Positions 36,084 through 48,765 of a stretch of 64,000 nucleotides of DNA are shown piece by piece. Both the position numbers and the translations under genes were made by a program. The stretch covers positions 1,116,001-1,180,000 of the forward strand of contig JAPEHQ010000010.1 in the NCBI GenBank assembly GCA_027405735.1, given 5' to 3'. This DNA comes from Mucor racemosus. Its lineage: Eukaryota; Mucoromycota; Mucoromycetes; Mucorales; Mucoraceae. Under the pieces are notes generated by a model that saw nothing but the letters and a program-made list of their open reading frames with translations, ran no database searches and was not told the DNA's origin. Position 1 is the first letter of the stretch; every line of letters begins with the position of its first letter.

Positions 36084-36924
36084 TTAAAGTGTTGTTGTTG
36101 CAGGAAGGTCAATTGCAGGAAGTCTAGGGAACACACCAAGATACTATTGTAAATTTCAAATTAGTAAATAAATAAACATGTGAAATCTATCACAAGGAAA
36201 TTTGTGTACTTACTAATAATGCCCAACCTAATACTCCAAAAATAGCACCAGATAAAATCTCAAAATGTCCATGAAAATATACACCTGTCATGAAGAGCAT
36301 GACCCACCACAAGGCAGCAAGTAACAAGATGCTAACAACAGATAAATATTGAGCACGATCGCGTGTCTTCATTTGAATAAATGGTTTTGCATTATAAAAC
36401 AACCAACTTAATTCCTCCCATAAAAACAAACTTGCGTGAATCAACAAGACGCAATGCCCTGATACGTCATGTCCACCAGTCCATTGACCTCCCATTCTAC
36501 GACACACTTGTTGTTGAACAACCATTGCTAATTCTGCATTTAATTTAGTATCTTGCAACAAGGAACTACATTTACCACCAGTCAATATATAGACTCGGTC
36601 AATGAAGCTTGGTCCTAATAACCATTGAGTCATAATGTACCAATATAACGTCACCAATACATAGCGTGCTGCTCCTGCTACGAAAACTTGGGTGTTTTGC
36701 AATCGTTTTGATCTAACAAGGTATAGATAACCAAAATATACAAGCGTCACCCAGAACCATCCTATTTTCACAAAGAATATATTGAAAATATTACGCTTGC
36801 TGCTAAAGTAAGAATCTGGTGGGTGTCCAATCGTGGCATATAAGAATGCTACGAATACTGTTGCTGGATAAAGTATCGAAGATACTATTTGATGTGGTTT
36901 TAGATATTTTCTTAATATATCCAT
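36084..36924 (-). CDS. SCS3: FIT-family lipid droplet protein (FITM2/Scs3)
   Basis: Two exons on minus (36214-36924 and 36143-36084) give 256 residues. FIT proteins are ER membrane acyl-CoA diphosphatases required for lipid-droplet budding. The conserved pair of histidine motifs is visible: GGHDVSGHC and YFHGHFEILSG, among several hydrophobic spans. A GTAAGT at 36213 and AATAG before 36143 define a 70-base intron leading to a final exon of 19 codons (YLGVFPRLP...); without splicing the frame would read only eight more residues. An in-frame ATG at 37029 would add 35 residues. ATG 36924 (MDILRKYLKPH) was preferred because the extension looks non-conserved. Confidence 0.88.
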
Positions 36925-38186
36925 AATATTAGTTTTTTTTAAAGTAAAGAAAAAATAGTGAAAACGAACTGTGCACAACAATTGTGGAATTTGTAAATCA
37001 AATACACCCCTTTCAGCTGCCAGACTCATACACTATGGACCGCCCCGGGAAAATGCATTAGTAGGTCATCCACGACATGTGTTTAAACTGAATTGGGCAG
37101 GGTTTTGAACTGACTGTGCATGAAAATGCTGGATTTGCCGATCTCATTTCCCCCGACATTTCAACCTACTCTGATCAAAATATGCGTTTTGACAGATGAA
37201 TTGTAATATAAAATAGACCTTATCTCTTAAATATATTTATTTTTAATTGTCTGCATAAAATTCCTTAGGTAAATGTGATTATTTACGTGGAAATCTCACC
37301 TAAAAGAAAATACGGTACTAACGTTTGCACTGTGTTACAGCTTAAAATAGCCGATTTAATACGAAATAAAATGAAATGACAACATTATCCATTACTTGTT
37401 GGTCAAATGGATGAATCAAAGTATGTGATTGCATTCATAATACAAGATATATGTCTTTAATTACGCATAAATGTGTTAAAACCATCAAAAATCCAATATA
37501 TTTAAAGAATTGTTTTATGCATTTTTTGGACAGATTTGAATTTCAAAATCGGTCAAAACTATTTCTTGGATCATATATCTTCTCGCTATACTTTTATCTC
37601 AAATTTTTTGAGTCATGAAAAAGACGATTATAATCGACCTCCAAACCCTTATAGATGTAAGCAAAAATTGATCAGAATCGCTTAATCGACATTCTGACCC
37701 CAAAAATGGGATTTTCACTATAGCTTTCCTAAGTCCATAATGACCAGAATTTCTTTAGAATTCATATCAAAGCATTTATTTAGCTATTACTTATTAATAA
37801 AATAGACTTTTGTGAATAAAACCGATATTTTTTCTATTCAAAATTGTGCAATTTTTTTGGTGAAAAGTTTTTGAAATAATACCACTATTCGATGTAGAAT
37901 CTTATCCTCTATCTATAACTCTTAATAACTTTTATACGCTTACATAATAATTTTTAGAGAAATAAGCGAAAAAGTAATAATTTTCTTCCGGAATCGTCAT
38001 ACCTGAACATTTTGCGATCAGTTGGCATTTTCTATTTTAAACACCGCCATAAGCTTACAAGCGTTTTTTTTTGATAGTTGACCCAAATTTATATTATGTG
38101 TTTGTGTGAAATCATGCAAATTTATTTAAGCAATTAGCTTCTATTTTAATGTAAGATATGTATAATGCAAGAATGATTTATATGAA
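36925..38186. other. Intergenic; repeat word near 38000-38045
   Basis: AT-rich without genes. CATTTTGCGATCAGTTGGCA occurs here (within 38005-38040) and again at about 40599-40630, on the other side of the F-box gene, in the same orientation. Confidence 0.5.
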
Positions 38187-39548
38187 TTAGTTTAGAGTGA
38201 TGATTTGCTTAAAAGAGTTATTACAATTCAATCGTAAGTGATGTAATGTATTGGCATCAATTTTTAATACTGATAAGTGTCTTGAGATAATACGTTTTTC
38301 TAAGGCAAGGTTGCTTGAATATTGTTTACTAGTTTTTTTAATAAACATATTGTTAGCTTGCCACTTGGATGTCCTCTGAAAGTATTGTATATCATGGCTG
38401 TTGTTTTGTTTGATTTCTAGAGACATGGCATTGATGCCTGGACTATTAGTGAGTAAGCTTGTAAAGTCAATAGAAAGAGTATATATATCTAATCTACTTA
38501 AATCTAGTTTGAGATTATGGTGCTGATCAATAACTTTACTGAAATTGCATTGCATAAATTCAACTTTTATCAAATGATGGAAGCTTGTATTGAGGCTAGT
38601 AATCAGTTCTTGAGATACATTTACATTTTCACCAAAGCTTAAACACCTGATGGAAAAGGTTCTATTGTCATTGACAAATGTACCAAAGGCTCTGTTAAAT
38701 ACTGTTGAATTTGAGCAACGACCGCTAATTGATAATTGATACAGCTGGGAAATTCTATCAAGCAAATACTCAAATAATTCTTGATTTACCATGTTAGAGG
38801 TAATGGTGAGGAACTTGAGCTTTGAGTTAATGTTTCGTTGGTTGATACTTCTCTCCTTTGATTCAGTGCTGTCAAATATTTCAAGTGGATTATTATTGTC
38901 AAAGTTGAATAATTGTAAAGATTCCAATAGAGGACATGCTCTCAAGAGATTGTGCAAGAAAACACGACACTTGAATCGTAAGTTCAGTGTTTTCAAGGAC
39001 GAGAAATTATTCAAGTAGAAATAAAAACCATCATTATCTGGTGTTGCTTTAAAGCTTTTGTTGTATATTTGAAGATTCAGTTGATTCATTTTTCCGCAAT
39101 AATGGTGAGTTAAAGTAATGTAATACTGGCTGCAAGAGTAAGGTGCATAGATTGCTTGTAAATTATCTAATTTTAACGTATCTCTATACTGATCCAAATA
39201 CTGCAAATAAAGATGTGAATTGTCTTCATTTGTAAAATCGATGGTTTTTAGATTTTTGCATGCAAATAAAATGCGCATAAAAACTGCTCTGTTGATAAAA
39301 TCATTACGGTTATACTTTGATTGAAACGACAAATGGTGGATATCATTGCCATTAATAAAACCATTTTGCCGAAGAATCTTTCCAAGTAAGATAATAGCAT
39401 CATTACTGTTCTTGATTACAATGCTTCTGTTTAATAAATGTAAGGTTGTGGCGCACCAAGCCTTACAAACTAATAAACATCGTTGTTTACAATCACGAGA
39501 TAGGTGATTGAGTACTTCAATCAATACTTCTGGTGGTAGATTTGACAT
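38187..39548 (-). CDS. F-box protein with degenerate leucine-rich repeats
   Basis: A single exon on minus of 453 residues. The N-terminus LPPEVLIEVLNHLSR...CLLVCKAWCATTLHLLNRS is an F-box (residues about 3-45), the Skp1-binding part of SCF ubiquitin ligases. The remainder has irregular LRR-like strands (LKTIDFTNED, LKTLNLRFK, LESLQLFNFD, LKFLTITSNM). The substrate cannot be guessed. The frame is open upstream to 39629, but there the first ATG is the one at 39548 directly before the F-box. Large F-box/LRR families with this layout are usual in Mucoromycota genomes. It is isolated, with more than 1 kb of empty DNA on each side. Confidence 0.85.
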   Translation of the reverse strand: MSNLPPEVLIEVLNHLSRDCKQRCLLVCKAWCATTLHLLNRSIVIKNSNDAIILLGKILRQNGFINGNDIHHLSFQSKYNRNDFINRAVFMRILFACKNLKTIDFTNEDNSHLYLQYLDQYRDTLKLDNLQAIYAPYSCSQYYITLTHHYCGKMNQLNLQIYNKSFKATPDNDGFYFYLNNFSSLKTLNLRFKCRVFLHNLLRACPLLESLQLFNFDNNNPLEIFDSTESKERSINQRNINSKLKFLTITSNMVNQELFEYLLDRISQLYQLSISGRCSNSTVFNRAFGTFVNDNRTFSIRCLSFGENVNVSQELITSLNTSFHHLIKVEFMQCNFSKVIDQHHNLKLDLSRLDIYTLSIDFTSLLTNSPGINAMSLEIKQNNSHDIQYFQRTSKWQANNMFIKKTSKQYSSNLALEKRIISRHLSVLKIDANTLHHLRLNCNNSFKQIITLN

Positions 39549-40846
39549 GAAGCCAAGTTTAATAATTTTTGTAAAGAAGAGAAAAGAAAGAGAGGATCGT
39601 AAGTCTTTCTGAAAGGTAAAAATGTTCAAGTATGATCTGATGTCAGCATTTGGCTGCGATGATAAATCGAATGCAGTAATTCAATATTGTAGCATTATTA
39701 TTATTAAGTTTCTTTCAGGTTTAAAACGTCCTCCAGATCATCCAAAAAAGATCATAAACTTTATCTTGAAACAAGTACTTATAAAGATATTATCCCACTA
39801 AAATTAGCCGGCTATATTACTTGTAATTGTCAAAGACTAGAAAGCTCTTTATAAATCCTAGTAGATGTCGTCGAAATTTATATTTATATGACTAGAAACA
39901 TATTACCAAAATAATGTTTGGCTCAGAGATGAACAATTTAAAAGATTTTTACACCTCGAAATCAATAATTATAGTCAATAAATTTTGTGTATATGACATC
40001 CAAACGGCATCAAAATATGCTCCATGTTTTTTGCTGTGTGGAAATCTAGTCGTTTTATGGGAATTTGTGTAATTTTATGCAGCCATTACGCTAAATCAAA
40101 CTTAAAACAGCACTTTAAAGAGCGTATTTCTGTACCTTTTTGACATCCTGAAATGACCAGACATATATCAAACAATTGCCCTTGATCAATAGATACTTTC
40201 TATAGCCATTTTAAAATTTTTTCAGATTTTTCATTTCATTGCGATTTTGGTCGAGGTATCATAAGGAAAAAATCACATTTTTCAAAAAACTGTGGTTTTC
40301 ATCCAGAAAACGGTGGTTTTTACTATGATATATATTAATATAGAATGACCGCAAAAGTCAAATCTTTTACATAAAAGTGCTTAATTTGAAATATAATATT
40401 TCGTTTTTTGACTTTTCGTGAAAAAACATGTTTTTCTTACATTGTATTTTTCTCGAAACTTTGTGTTGAAATAGTCTTCAAAATTTGCATCATTGTATGA
40501 GCGCTCCAAAATGCTACAAATTCTAATTAATTTACTTATTACATAAGCTTAATATTTTGTAAAGATATTTCCAAAAAAACCTTCAGAATCGTCAAGCCTG
40601 AGCATTTTGCGATCAGTTGGCATTCTCGATTTCAAATTCCGATCAGCGCGTATGTATATGTTCTCATTCTTCATACTACAGACGAGAGTATCAAATACTA
40701 TAAATACAAGCAAATTGGTTCTTTTAAAACAGGTATTTATATAAGAAATAAATAATCAAAAGCATAAAAGTGTATTTATTATAATATTAATCAACTACTT
40801 GTGCATGTATTGCAACTAATTATGTTTATTTCTTCATGAAAAATAC
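39549..40846. other. Intergenic; second copy of the GCGATCAGTTGG repeat word
   Basis: No gene seen. 40590-40640 repeats the word at 37999-38045 (CAGAATCGTCA, CATTTTGCGATCAGTTGGCA). Confidence 0.5.
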
Positions 40847-41167
40847 TCAAGCATCCACCGGGTTTTGAGTAGATGTTGATTTCTTTTGTTCTCCTCCACT
40901 AGTCGGATTAGCGCTGACACCAAATTCAGAAGTATCTAAATCATCCGACTTTGGTTTCTTTGGCTGTAAGAGATTCAATTCATTATCTGCAGTCAATTTT
41001 GCAACTACCATCATATTGCGGAGGCCATTTTGAGCTAATTTGACTACAGTATTTGGATCAGGGATGTCTCTTTTTGAAAGGCGAGCTTTTTTATTAGTAT
41101 TTGTGGCAGCAAGACATGATATTGTCATAATTGTCATTGCAAAAAGTAATGTTAATATTTTGGTCAT
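40847..41167 (-). CDS. Small secreted protein with Lys-Arg site, 106 residues
   Basis: An intronless minus-strand gene. ATG 41167 opens a signal peptide (MTKILTLLFAMTIMTISCLA) and is followed by a short basic propeptide ending LSKR, a Kex2-type cleavage site, then a hydrophilic mature region. The earlier in-frame codon at 41218 is TTG, not ATG. A TATAAAA element (41230-41236 on the plus coordinate) lies about 65 bases upstream. The gene is the first of the nine secreted-protein genes in this half of the window. It lacks the PALP body of the larger members. No known domain. Confidence 0.75.
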   Translation of the reverse strand: MTKILTLLFAMTIMTISCLAATNTNKKARLSKRDIPDPNTVVKLAQNGLRNMMVVAKLTADNELNLLQPKKPKSDDLDTSEFGVSANPTSGGEQKKSTSTQNPVDA

Positions 41168-41675
41168 TTTTGTTGTAAGTATAAGGTTATTGAGTCTGTT
41201 CTTTTTTACCTTATTCAAACATCTCTCTTTTTATATGCTTTTTAAATGAGGGATTTTCTCCTCAGCTACTAGTGCCCTAGCCTCCTTCTCTTAAACCAGG
41301 TTTTAGTTTAGCAACTCTAAGCTTTTATTAACCATCAGATAAAAGAGCCTATACATTTACAGTGCATGGCGTTCGTTACAGCTTTTTTTATGACATGCTG
41401 ATTTTGTCAGGAAAACTTTTGAAAAATAGCTTTTAGACCTATATAACGAGCAAAATTCATTAATATCTCCCTTTTTTCTTGGAACCAAGAACTCCCTTTT
41501 CTGTAATTGAGACAACAACAACACTCTACTTAGGAGAAAAAAGTATACTAATATGTCAAATTTCTAGTTTGTATTACATGTGAACATGCATTAAACGTTC
41601 TAACACAACCAAAAAGAATAGATTCGTAATATGATGACATGCAATATTTATTTTTAATGTAAAAAGATGAAATAA
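41168..41675. other. Intergenic between two secreted-protein genes
   Basis: Contains the promoter of the gene starting at 41167 (TATA near 41230). Nothing else seen. Confidence 0.5.
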
Positions 41676-42224
41676 CTACTCTTCTCTATCCACAGCTACA
41701 CCATTGACAATGGGAGGGTCATCAACATCATCTGGGTCTTCCTCAGGGTCAAATACATCATCATCTTCAATGTCTGCATTACTAGGAATAGTCTTTTCTG
41801 TGCTTTTACTACCCAATTCTAGAGCGGTAGTAGCTTCATCAGCAGGTTGTTCAGGAGGGGCAGCCAAATTAGGCAAATATGGTTCAGAAAAATCTAAATG
41901 TTGAGGTTCTTGTTGTTCAGGAGCTGGTGGTGGTGGCGGCGATGATAATGGTGGTGGGAGAGACGGAGGTAAGCTTTGCTCTAATTGCACAAATTCAGCA
42001 GAAGGTGGAGTGACAGCATCCTTACGATAATTTGCCATAGCAGCACGCAAATACCGTAATGTGGTAGCGTAATCACGTTTTACAAACGTTGTTCTTTTTT
42101 TTAGGCCATAAGAAACTGGGAGAATGTCTACAGCTTGTTGCTCATTGCTACTTTTATCAAATGAAGCTGCATGAACAAAACTAATAGCTACACTAGTTGA
42201 TATAATAAGAGATAAAATACGCAT
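41676..42224 (-). CDS. Secreted proline-rich protein with dibasic sites and acidic tail, 182 residues
   Basis: An intronless minus-strand gene. A signal peptide (MRILSLIISTSVAISFVHA) is followed by two basic sites (LKKR and FVKR), a short helical stretch, a proline-rich block (LPPSLPPPLSSPPPPPAPE) and a long Asp/Glu-rich tail (DDDVFDPEEDPDDVDD). A TATATAAA element about 60 bases upstream (42281-42290) supports the start. The order signal peptide, Kex2-like site, Pro-rich body, acidic tail is shared with the plus-strand genes at 56-59 kb. It could be a wall-associated or processed secreted protein; the function is unknown. Confidence 0.8.
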   Translation of the reverse strand: MRILSLIISTSVAISFVHAASFDKSSNEQQAVDILPVSYGLKKRTTFVKRDYATTLRYLRAAMANYRKDAVTPPSAEFVQLEQSLPPSLPPPLSSPPPPPAPEQQEPQHLDFSEPYLPNLAAPPEQPADEATTALELGSKSTEKTIPSNADIEDDDVFDPEEDPDDVDDPPIVNGVAVDREE

Positions 42225-42540
42225 TTATATGTTGATAAATTGTATATTGAATAGCTAAAAGAAAGAATTTGCATGTGTATTTATATACAACTTCTTTTTG
42301 ATTGGTATGCGGCAGTAATTATTTGTCTTTGTTTTGGCGGGCATGAAGAGGAAAAGTAATAAGAACCCCTAGGATAACTAACAAAATGTTTAATTGGAAT
42401 GTTATATTGTATCTCACATGGATATCCTTTATAACATTTGCAATGTATATATTAATAATTGACCCCGTTTTGAGGTAAAAAGAAGTAATATTGAATTTGA
42501 CCTCGAGGATGAAATATGTGCTTTATTAAATATGTCTTTT
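42225..42540. other. Intergenic between secreted-protein genes
   Basis: Holds the promoter of the gene starting at 42224. Nothing else recognised. Confidence 0.5.
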
Positions 42541-42744
42541 TTATTCTTGTGGACCATTATCAGGGAAGCTTAATAGTAATGTACCCTGCGTAGGAATCTT
42601 ATATAATAGAGCAAGGTCTTGTTGCACTGGAGTTGTAATATCAATTGGAGCTACAGCTGGTTGTGATTGTGGAAGAGGAAGTGCAGTAATTACTGTTGAG
42701 AGCAGTAATAATAGAAAAGATAATGTAAATGCAGATGATTTCAT
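42541..42744 (-). CDS. Very small secreted protein, 67 residues
   Basis: An intronless minus-strand frame. MKSSAFTLSFLLLLLSTVITALP is a strong signal peptide, and only about 45 residues follow (PLPQSQPAVAPIDITTP...). Unlike its neighbours there is no Lys-Arg site. It has proline and alanine but no acidic run beyond the final DNGPQE. The position between two other secreted genes on the same strand supports it being real. Confidence 0.65.
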   Translation of the reverse strand: MKSSAFTLSFLLLLLSTVITALPLPQSQPAVAPIDITTPVQQDLALLYKIPTQGTLLLSFPDNGPQE

Positions 42745-43159
42745 GATATAACGTGTGTTTTATTTAGAGCTGGAGAGATAGATAGATAAAAAGAGATAGA
42801 AAAAATAGAAAGAAAACAAACAAGAAGTCTATATGTAGATTCTGATTTTACTATTGATTTTCTCCTTTTTCTTAGTATATTTTGTAATACTCTCCTCAAC
42901 CAAACACTTTTGTCATCATCATCATTTTTAAATAGAAGTTTTTAATGTTACAAAATTTTTATTATTACATGTTGACCCTTATTGATTAAGGAGATGTTTA
43001 TTTCGCAAGGAATTTGTGTGTGCAATGATAACAATAAAAAGTTGACAGGAAAGAGAAAAGATACGAATATCTAACATTTAATATAAGGGCATCTCTCTCC
43101 ATCTAGATTAGCTATACAAAGAAATGAGTTAAACATGGTATTTATGTAAGCACTGATGT

Positions 43160-43303
43160 TTATCTCATACCATGACCTGTTGAACGTTTTTCAGTGATTT
43201 TTTCAACTATACGACGACGAGAAAGTTGAGCCTTATTTTCACCAGCAAAAATAAGAGCCATGTTGAAGCAAAAGATTGTCAAGATGAGAGCGTACGCTTT
43301 CAT
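43160..43303 (-). CDS. Secreted mini-peptide precursor with basic processing sites, 47 residues
   Basis: ATG 43303 to TAA 43160 on minus, 48 codons. The first 20 residues (MKAYALILTIFCFNMALIFA) form a signal peptide. The remaining 27 contain LSRRR and TEKR, two basic sites of the Kex2 type, and end STGHGMR. The gene is intronless with a TATAAAA about 70 bases upstream (near 43372). It is one of four secreted genes in a row on this strand. If cleaved after the last KR it would release a seven-residue peptide. The function is unknown. Confidence 0.65.
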   Translation of the reverse strand: MKAYALILTIFCFNMALIFAGENKAQLSRRRIVEKITEKRSTGHGMR

Positions 43304-43500
43304 TTCTGAAGTAATATTTGTTTTATCAAAAAGAAATGAAAAAAGAGAATGAAATGAAATGAATGCCGTTTTTATATGTGTTATTGTATAGATTACACAA
43401 ATAGACAGATATTAAGGAGGCTATTAAGACACTCAATAAAGAACTTTTATTTCAATAACTATTGGTTTAATAACATGAAAAAAAGAGGGGGTCATTTTAT

Positions 43501-43691
43501 TTATTTACTATATAAATAAATACCCTTCACATCTGAAGCACCAAATGTAATAGCACAAGATGGGCATCTTCTCTGTCTAGTTTCCAATCGAATTTTAATA
43601 CATTCATTACAGAATGTATGCATGCAACTTGTTAAAATACATTCCCTACGACGAGTTTTACAAGTACTACACTTGAAGTATGCCTTTTTTC

Positions 43692-43722
<31 letters not shown>

Positions 43723-46544
43723 TAGTTGGTAAGTATGCCTATATTATACGAAAAAAAGAAAAATACCCGAAGCTCTTCCACTTCATCTATTAATTCTTGC
43801 GATGCTGGATTTTCCCCCTGTTGGATCAAATTCCATCTTTTCATTATTTTTTCATATTCAGTTTTTGCTTGTTGAACTAATAACGTTTCTTGCTCCAATA
43901 TTCCATTCTTTTCTCTTGCCATATCTTGTAAATGTGCCAAATGTGTTTCATATCTTTCTTGATTAGATTGTAATTCATTGCACTCCTGAGATATATCATC
44001 AAATATCAATCTGTAGTGTTCCACATTGGTCTCTAGTTGTCGAAGAGTTTTCTCCTTTTCTATCTATATACTTGTTGAAAAATGAACAAAGCTTTCTTAA
44101 GAAGAAATTGTACTCAATATAAACTCACGACTTTGGTTTCGATCGATGCTATTTTCTCTTCCAAATGTGCAATAGATTTCTCATGTAGCTGAACTTGATG
44201 TCGGTATTGTGCATACTGAATGCCATTTTCGTGCTTTTTATCAACTAACTTTGCATTGGTAGAAACAAATTTGTTTATCTCTGCTTGCAATTTTTGTTGA
44301 TGAGCAATTTTATCATTGATTTGGCGTTTTATGATTGGGGTTTGTCGCTCAATTGCGCTGCCATCACAATCCATTTGCGCATAAAGGTCCAGTTCAGTCT
44401 AAAAATAACCCTACATGTTAAATTATAATTGTATTTAATACATGCATACAGTAGTTAAAAACAAAACCTTTTCATAAAAATCAATTAATAATTCGAATTG
44501 ATGTCTTTGTTGAATTAATGGATTTAATATGCCCATCAATGGTGATTTCATAAAAGGTTGAGTATCTGGCTGATTGTTTTGTTGCTGTCGTAAAGTATGC
44601 AATATGCCCTGTGTTTTTCTGCATATTATAAATAAAGTTTATTAAACATTTGTATCGTGTTACTTGGTCAGTGTGCAATTAAATATATATATATATATAT
44701 ATATATATAGATCTTACTCTATTTGTAATTTCAATTTTCGATAGTTTAGATACTCTTCTGGTAATAAAGTCATCGTTTCCATTGCTTGGCGTTTGTGTAA
44801 TGTATCTTGTTCTAATTCAACCATGCGACTCTAATACAAAGAAAGAAATACAGTAAAAAATCTCGCTTTTGGGAACACAAAGAATATGCATTGTCCAAGT
44901 ATATAGTACCTGTTGTTTCTCGGCGAGCTGTATTATTTTGTCATTGTACGCCCTTGCTTCCTTTTCTTCCATCATGCGTCTCTGAAAAGTTTGTTGCAAT
45001 TCATCACGTTGATGGCGGACTCGAATTAAAGTGTCTTGTAAACGTTTTGTTTCAGTAATTAACGTTGCCTCCCTTGACGCTATTTCCGAATTCTGTTGAT
45101 CAAGCAATTGTCTCCTTTCTCTTGTGAAACTATCTTCTTCTTTTAATAGACATATCCTCCTTTGATCATAATACTCTGCCAAGTTATATTCTAATTCAAT
45201 CATCGATTGTAAATGATTGACATAAATTGAATTGGATTTGATATAATCACTACTCAATAATAAGAATTTATCCAGGAGATCATCTAATCTAGAATGTAGT
45301 TGCTCTCTATCTTGCTGATTTTTGGCTAGTTCTTGATTACGAGATTCTAACAATTGTTGACATTCAGCCAATTCCTCCATTTGAGTTCTTTGTGGTGGTA
45401 TTGGTGGTGGCATATCTGATTGCTGTTCGGTTGCTTTTTCTTGATCCTCATCAATAACAGTAGTAGATGTGGATGCTGATACAGTACCAAGTACATTTGA
45501 AACTGCAGTACTTTGTAATCGATCTTGACGTTTTTGAATAGTAGCGATAGACTGTATGCAATCTTCAAGTGAATTGTTAGCTTTTCCGAGTTGCTCAACA
45601 ATAGATGTAATATCGCTCGAGGTTTTTGTTATTAGATTAGATTTAGTTTCATTTTCATGATTTAAAGAATTAATGGTATTTTCAGGGTTAGAAGCTGCAA
45701 GCTGTTCAATATCTAATTGCATATATTTTGATAAGATTTGACATTGTTCATCTATATCTATACTTATTATAATAAAAATCTGTTACTTTTCTTGAATTAA
45801 TATCAATCAACTACCTGCATGGCGAAATTTATCAGATGTTAAATGTTTAGTTTGTGCATTCCAAGCTTGTATATGTTCGGTTATTTGTAAACACATTTGC
45901 TTCAATTGCTGCACTATACTTTTATCGTCATTTTTTTCTATTCAGTGTAGTTATTAGTAGCAATACCAAGCTATCATTACATAAAACGATGGTACCTGGC
46001 AAGCTGTGGATTGCGGGAAATGCAGCAAATTGATCGCTGAGCTTCAATAACAAGAGTAGTAAGCTTCCAGCAATTTTCGTGATTTATTTACAGATCAGAA
46101 AATAAAACGCTCTTACCATCCTCAATTGCAATCGAATAGTGCTATAAAACGCATTGATTTCCACATTCTTTTCTTTCAATTGAATCAAATGCTGTTTCCC
46201 TTGAATATAAGCATTCTAAATAATAGATTAATGATGATGATTAAAATGAAAAAATTGGCGAATGATAACTTACTTTGGCTGAATACATGTGTTCCAAGAG
46301 TTCTTTCTTTGACAAATTGTCAGGTAAAGTCTATATTAATCAAATCATTTAGCAAATATACACGATAGGAAATTTAATTGACTATTTATACAGTTATTCT
46401 TGGTAATGGTGGCGGATTAACCACTGTTGATGTTGAAGCGTTTTGGCTAAATCCTGATACGAATCTCTTTTTCAAAGGAGGTTTTGAAGTTACTGCACTT
46501 TTTATATCTTCATTTTCATTCTTCATGATACGTTTTTCAGACAT
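43501..46544 (-). CDS. BRE1: E3 ubiquitin ligase Bre1 (histone H2B monoubiquitination)
   Basis: Eleven exons on minus (46392-46544, 46274-46330, 46117-46215, 45996-46041, 45815-45937, 44910-45757, 44718-44830, 44468-44618, 44129-44398, 43767-44063, 43501-43683) give 779 residues. Nearly the whole length is predicted coiled coil, ending in a RING finger (CSTCKTRRRECILTSCMHTF, then CNECI...CPSC) about 50 residues from the C-terminus. This layout is that of Bre1/RNF20-40, the nuclear E3 that ubiquitinates histone H2B with Rad6. For exon 4 the acceptor before 46041 was selected because the nearer one at 46063 leaves the phase wrong. The last intron has a 28-base T tract (43692-43719). Exon 4 is the least certain part. 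Confidence 0.9.
43692..43719. repeat. 28-base homopolymer A tract (T on the coding strand) in last Bre1 intron
   Basis: The run lies directly before the AAAAAAG acceptor of the final Bre1 exon and acts as its polypyrimidine tract. Length polymorphism or sequencing error is likely. Confidence 0.85.
44682..44709. repeat. (AT)14 microsatellite in a Bre1 intron
   Basis: An uninterrupted AT dinucleotide run just downstream of the exon 7 donor on the minus strand. Confidence 0.9.
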
Positions 46545-46715
46545 TTTGTTTAATACTAGTGTAGATAGAGTAGCAAAACAAAAGACAAAAAAAAAAAAAA
46601 AAAAAAAAAACAAGCGAAAAAAAAAAAGATAGTTACAAGCTACATTTTTTATCACGTGTGCATGAAAAATCGACATGAAATTGCTTTGTGAATTTATTAC
46701 TTAATATTATACAAT

Positions 46716-48146
<1,431 letters not shown>

Positions 48147-48765
48147 TATTTTTATTAGTAAACTAAATTGAATAAAGAAAAGTTTAAGAATTGACACGAA
48201 GAAACTTTCAATATTTATATAAATCTCCAAAAAAAAAAAAAAAATAGTCATTTGAAAAATGTCGGTGTATGCTCTGGTTGGCTATATTTCCCACATAAAC
48301 GAGATGCAGAAAAAAGAAAATTGATTTGTAATATGTGGACTAGGACTTTCAAAAGGCCTATATGTTTAACCGATAGCATCCTTCCCTTCGCTATCTACTG
48401 CAGCTTGTCATATTATCTTCAGATCATCTAAATACTGCGGATTTGCTCATGTCGACGAATCGGAATTTCCATTAACAATATCTCGAATACAAATGTCTAA
48501 TAGTGTAGCGAAGTGATCGCAGAATGTAGTTTATGAATTGATTTTAATCTTCTGAATGATTCACATAAATATAATATAGCTGAACATCATTCCCCTATCT
48601 ACTTCCATGATAATTTGTTTTATTATGTTAAACCCTTTGCCTGTGCACATCTGTCTATTGAATCCTATAATCCTGATAAGTTTTATTTTGAATATAAGTG
48701 TCTATTTTTATTCTATACTTGTTTAATCAATTTACTTTTCACTTATTTCATAAGCATATCTAAAC
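48147..48765. other. Intergenic
   Basis: Upstream flank of the dehydrogenase gene. An A14-15 run lies near 48229-48244. Nothing else recognised. Confidence 0.5.

Noticed and set aside
36925..37029. Upstream in-frame ATG for the FIT gene, adding 35 residues
   Set aside because: The extension has no family-like features and the ATG at 36924 lies directly before the conserved start region.
39549..39629. N-terminal extension of the F-box frame
   Set aside because: The extension begins with TTG and has no ATG before 39548.
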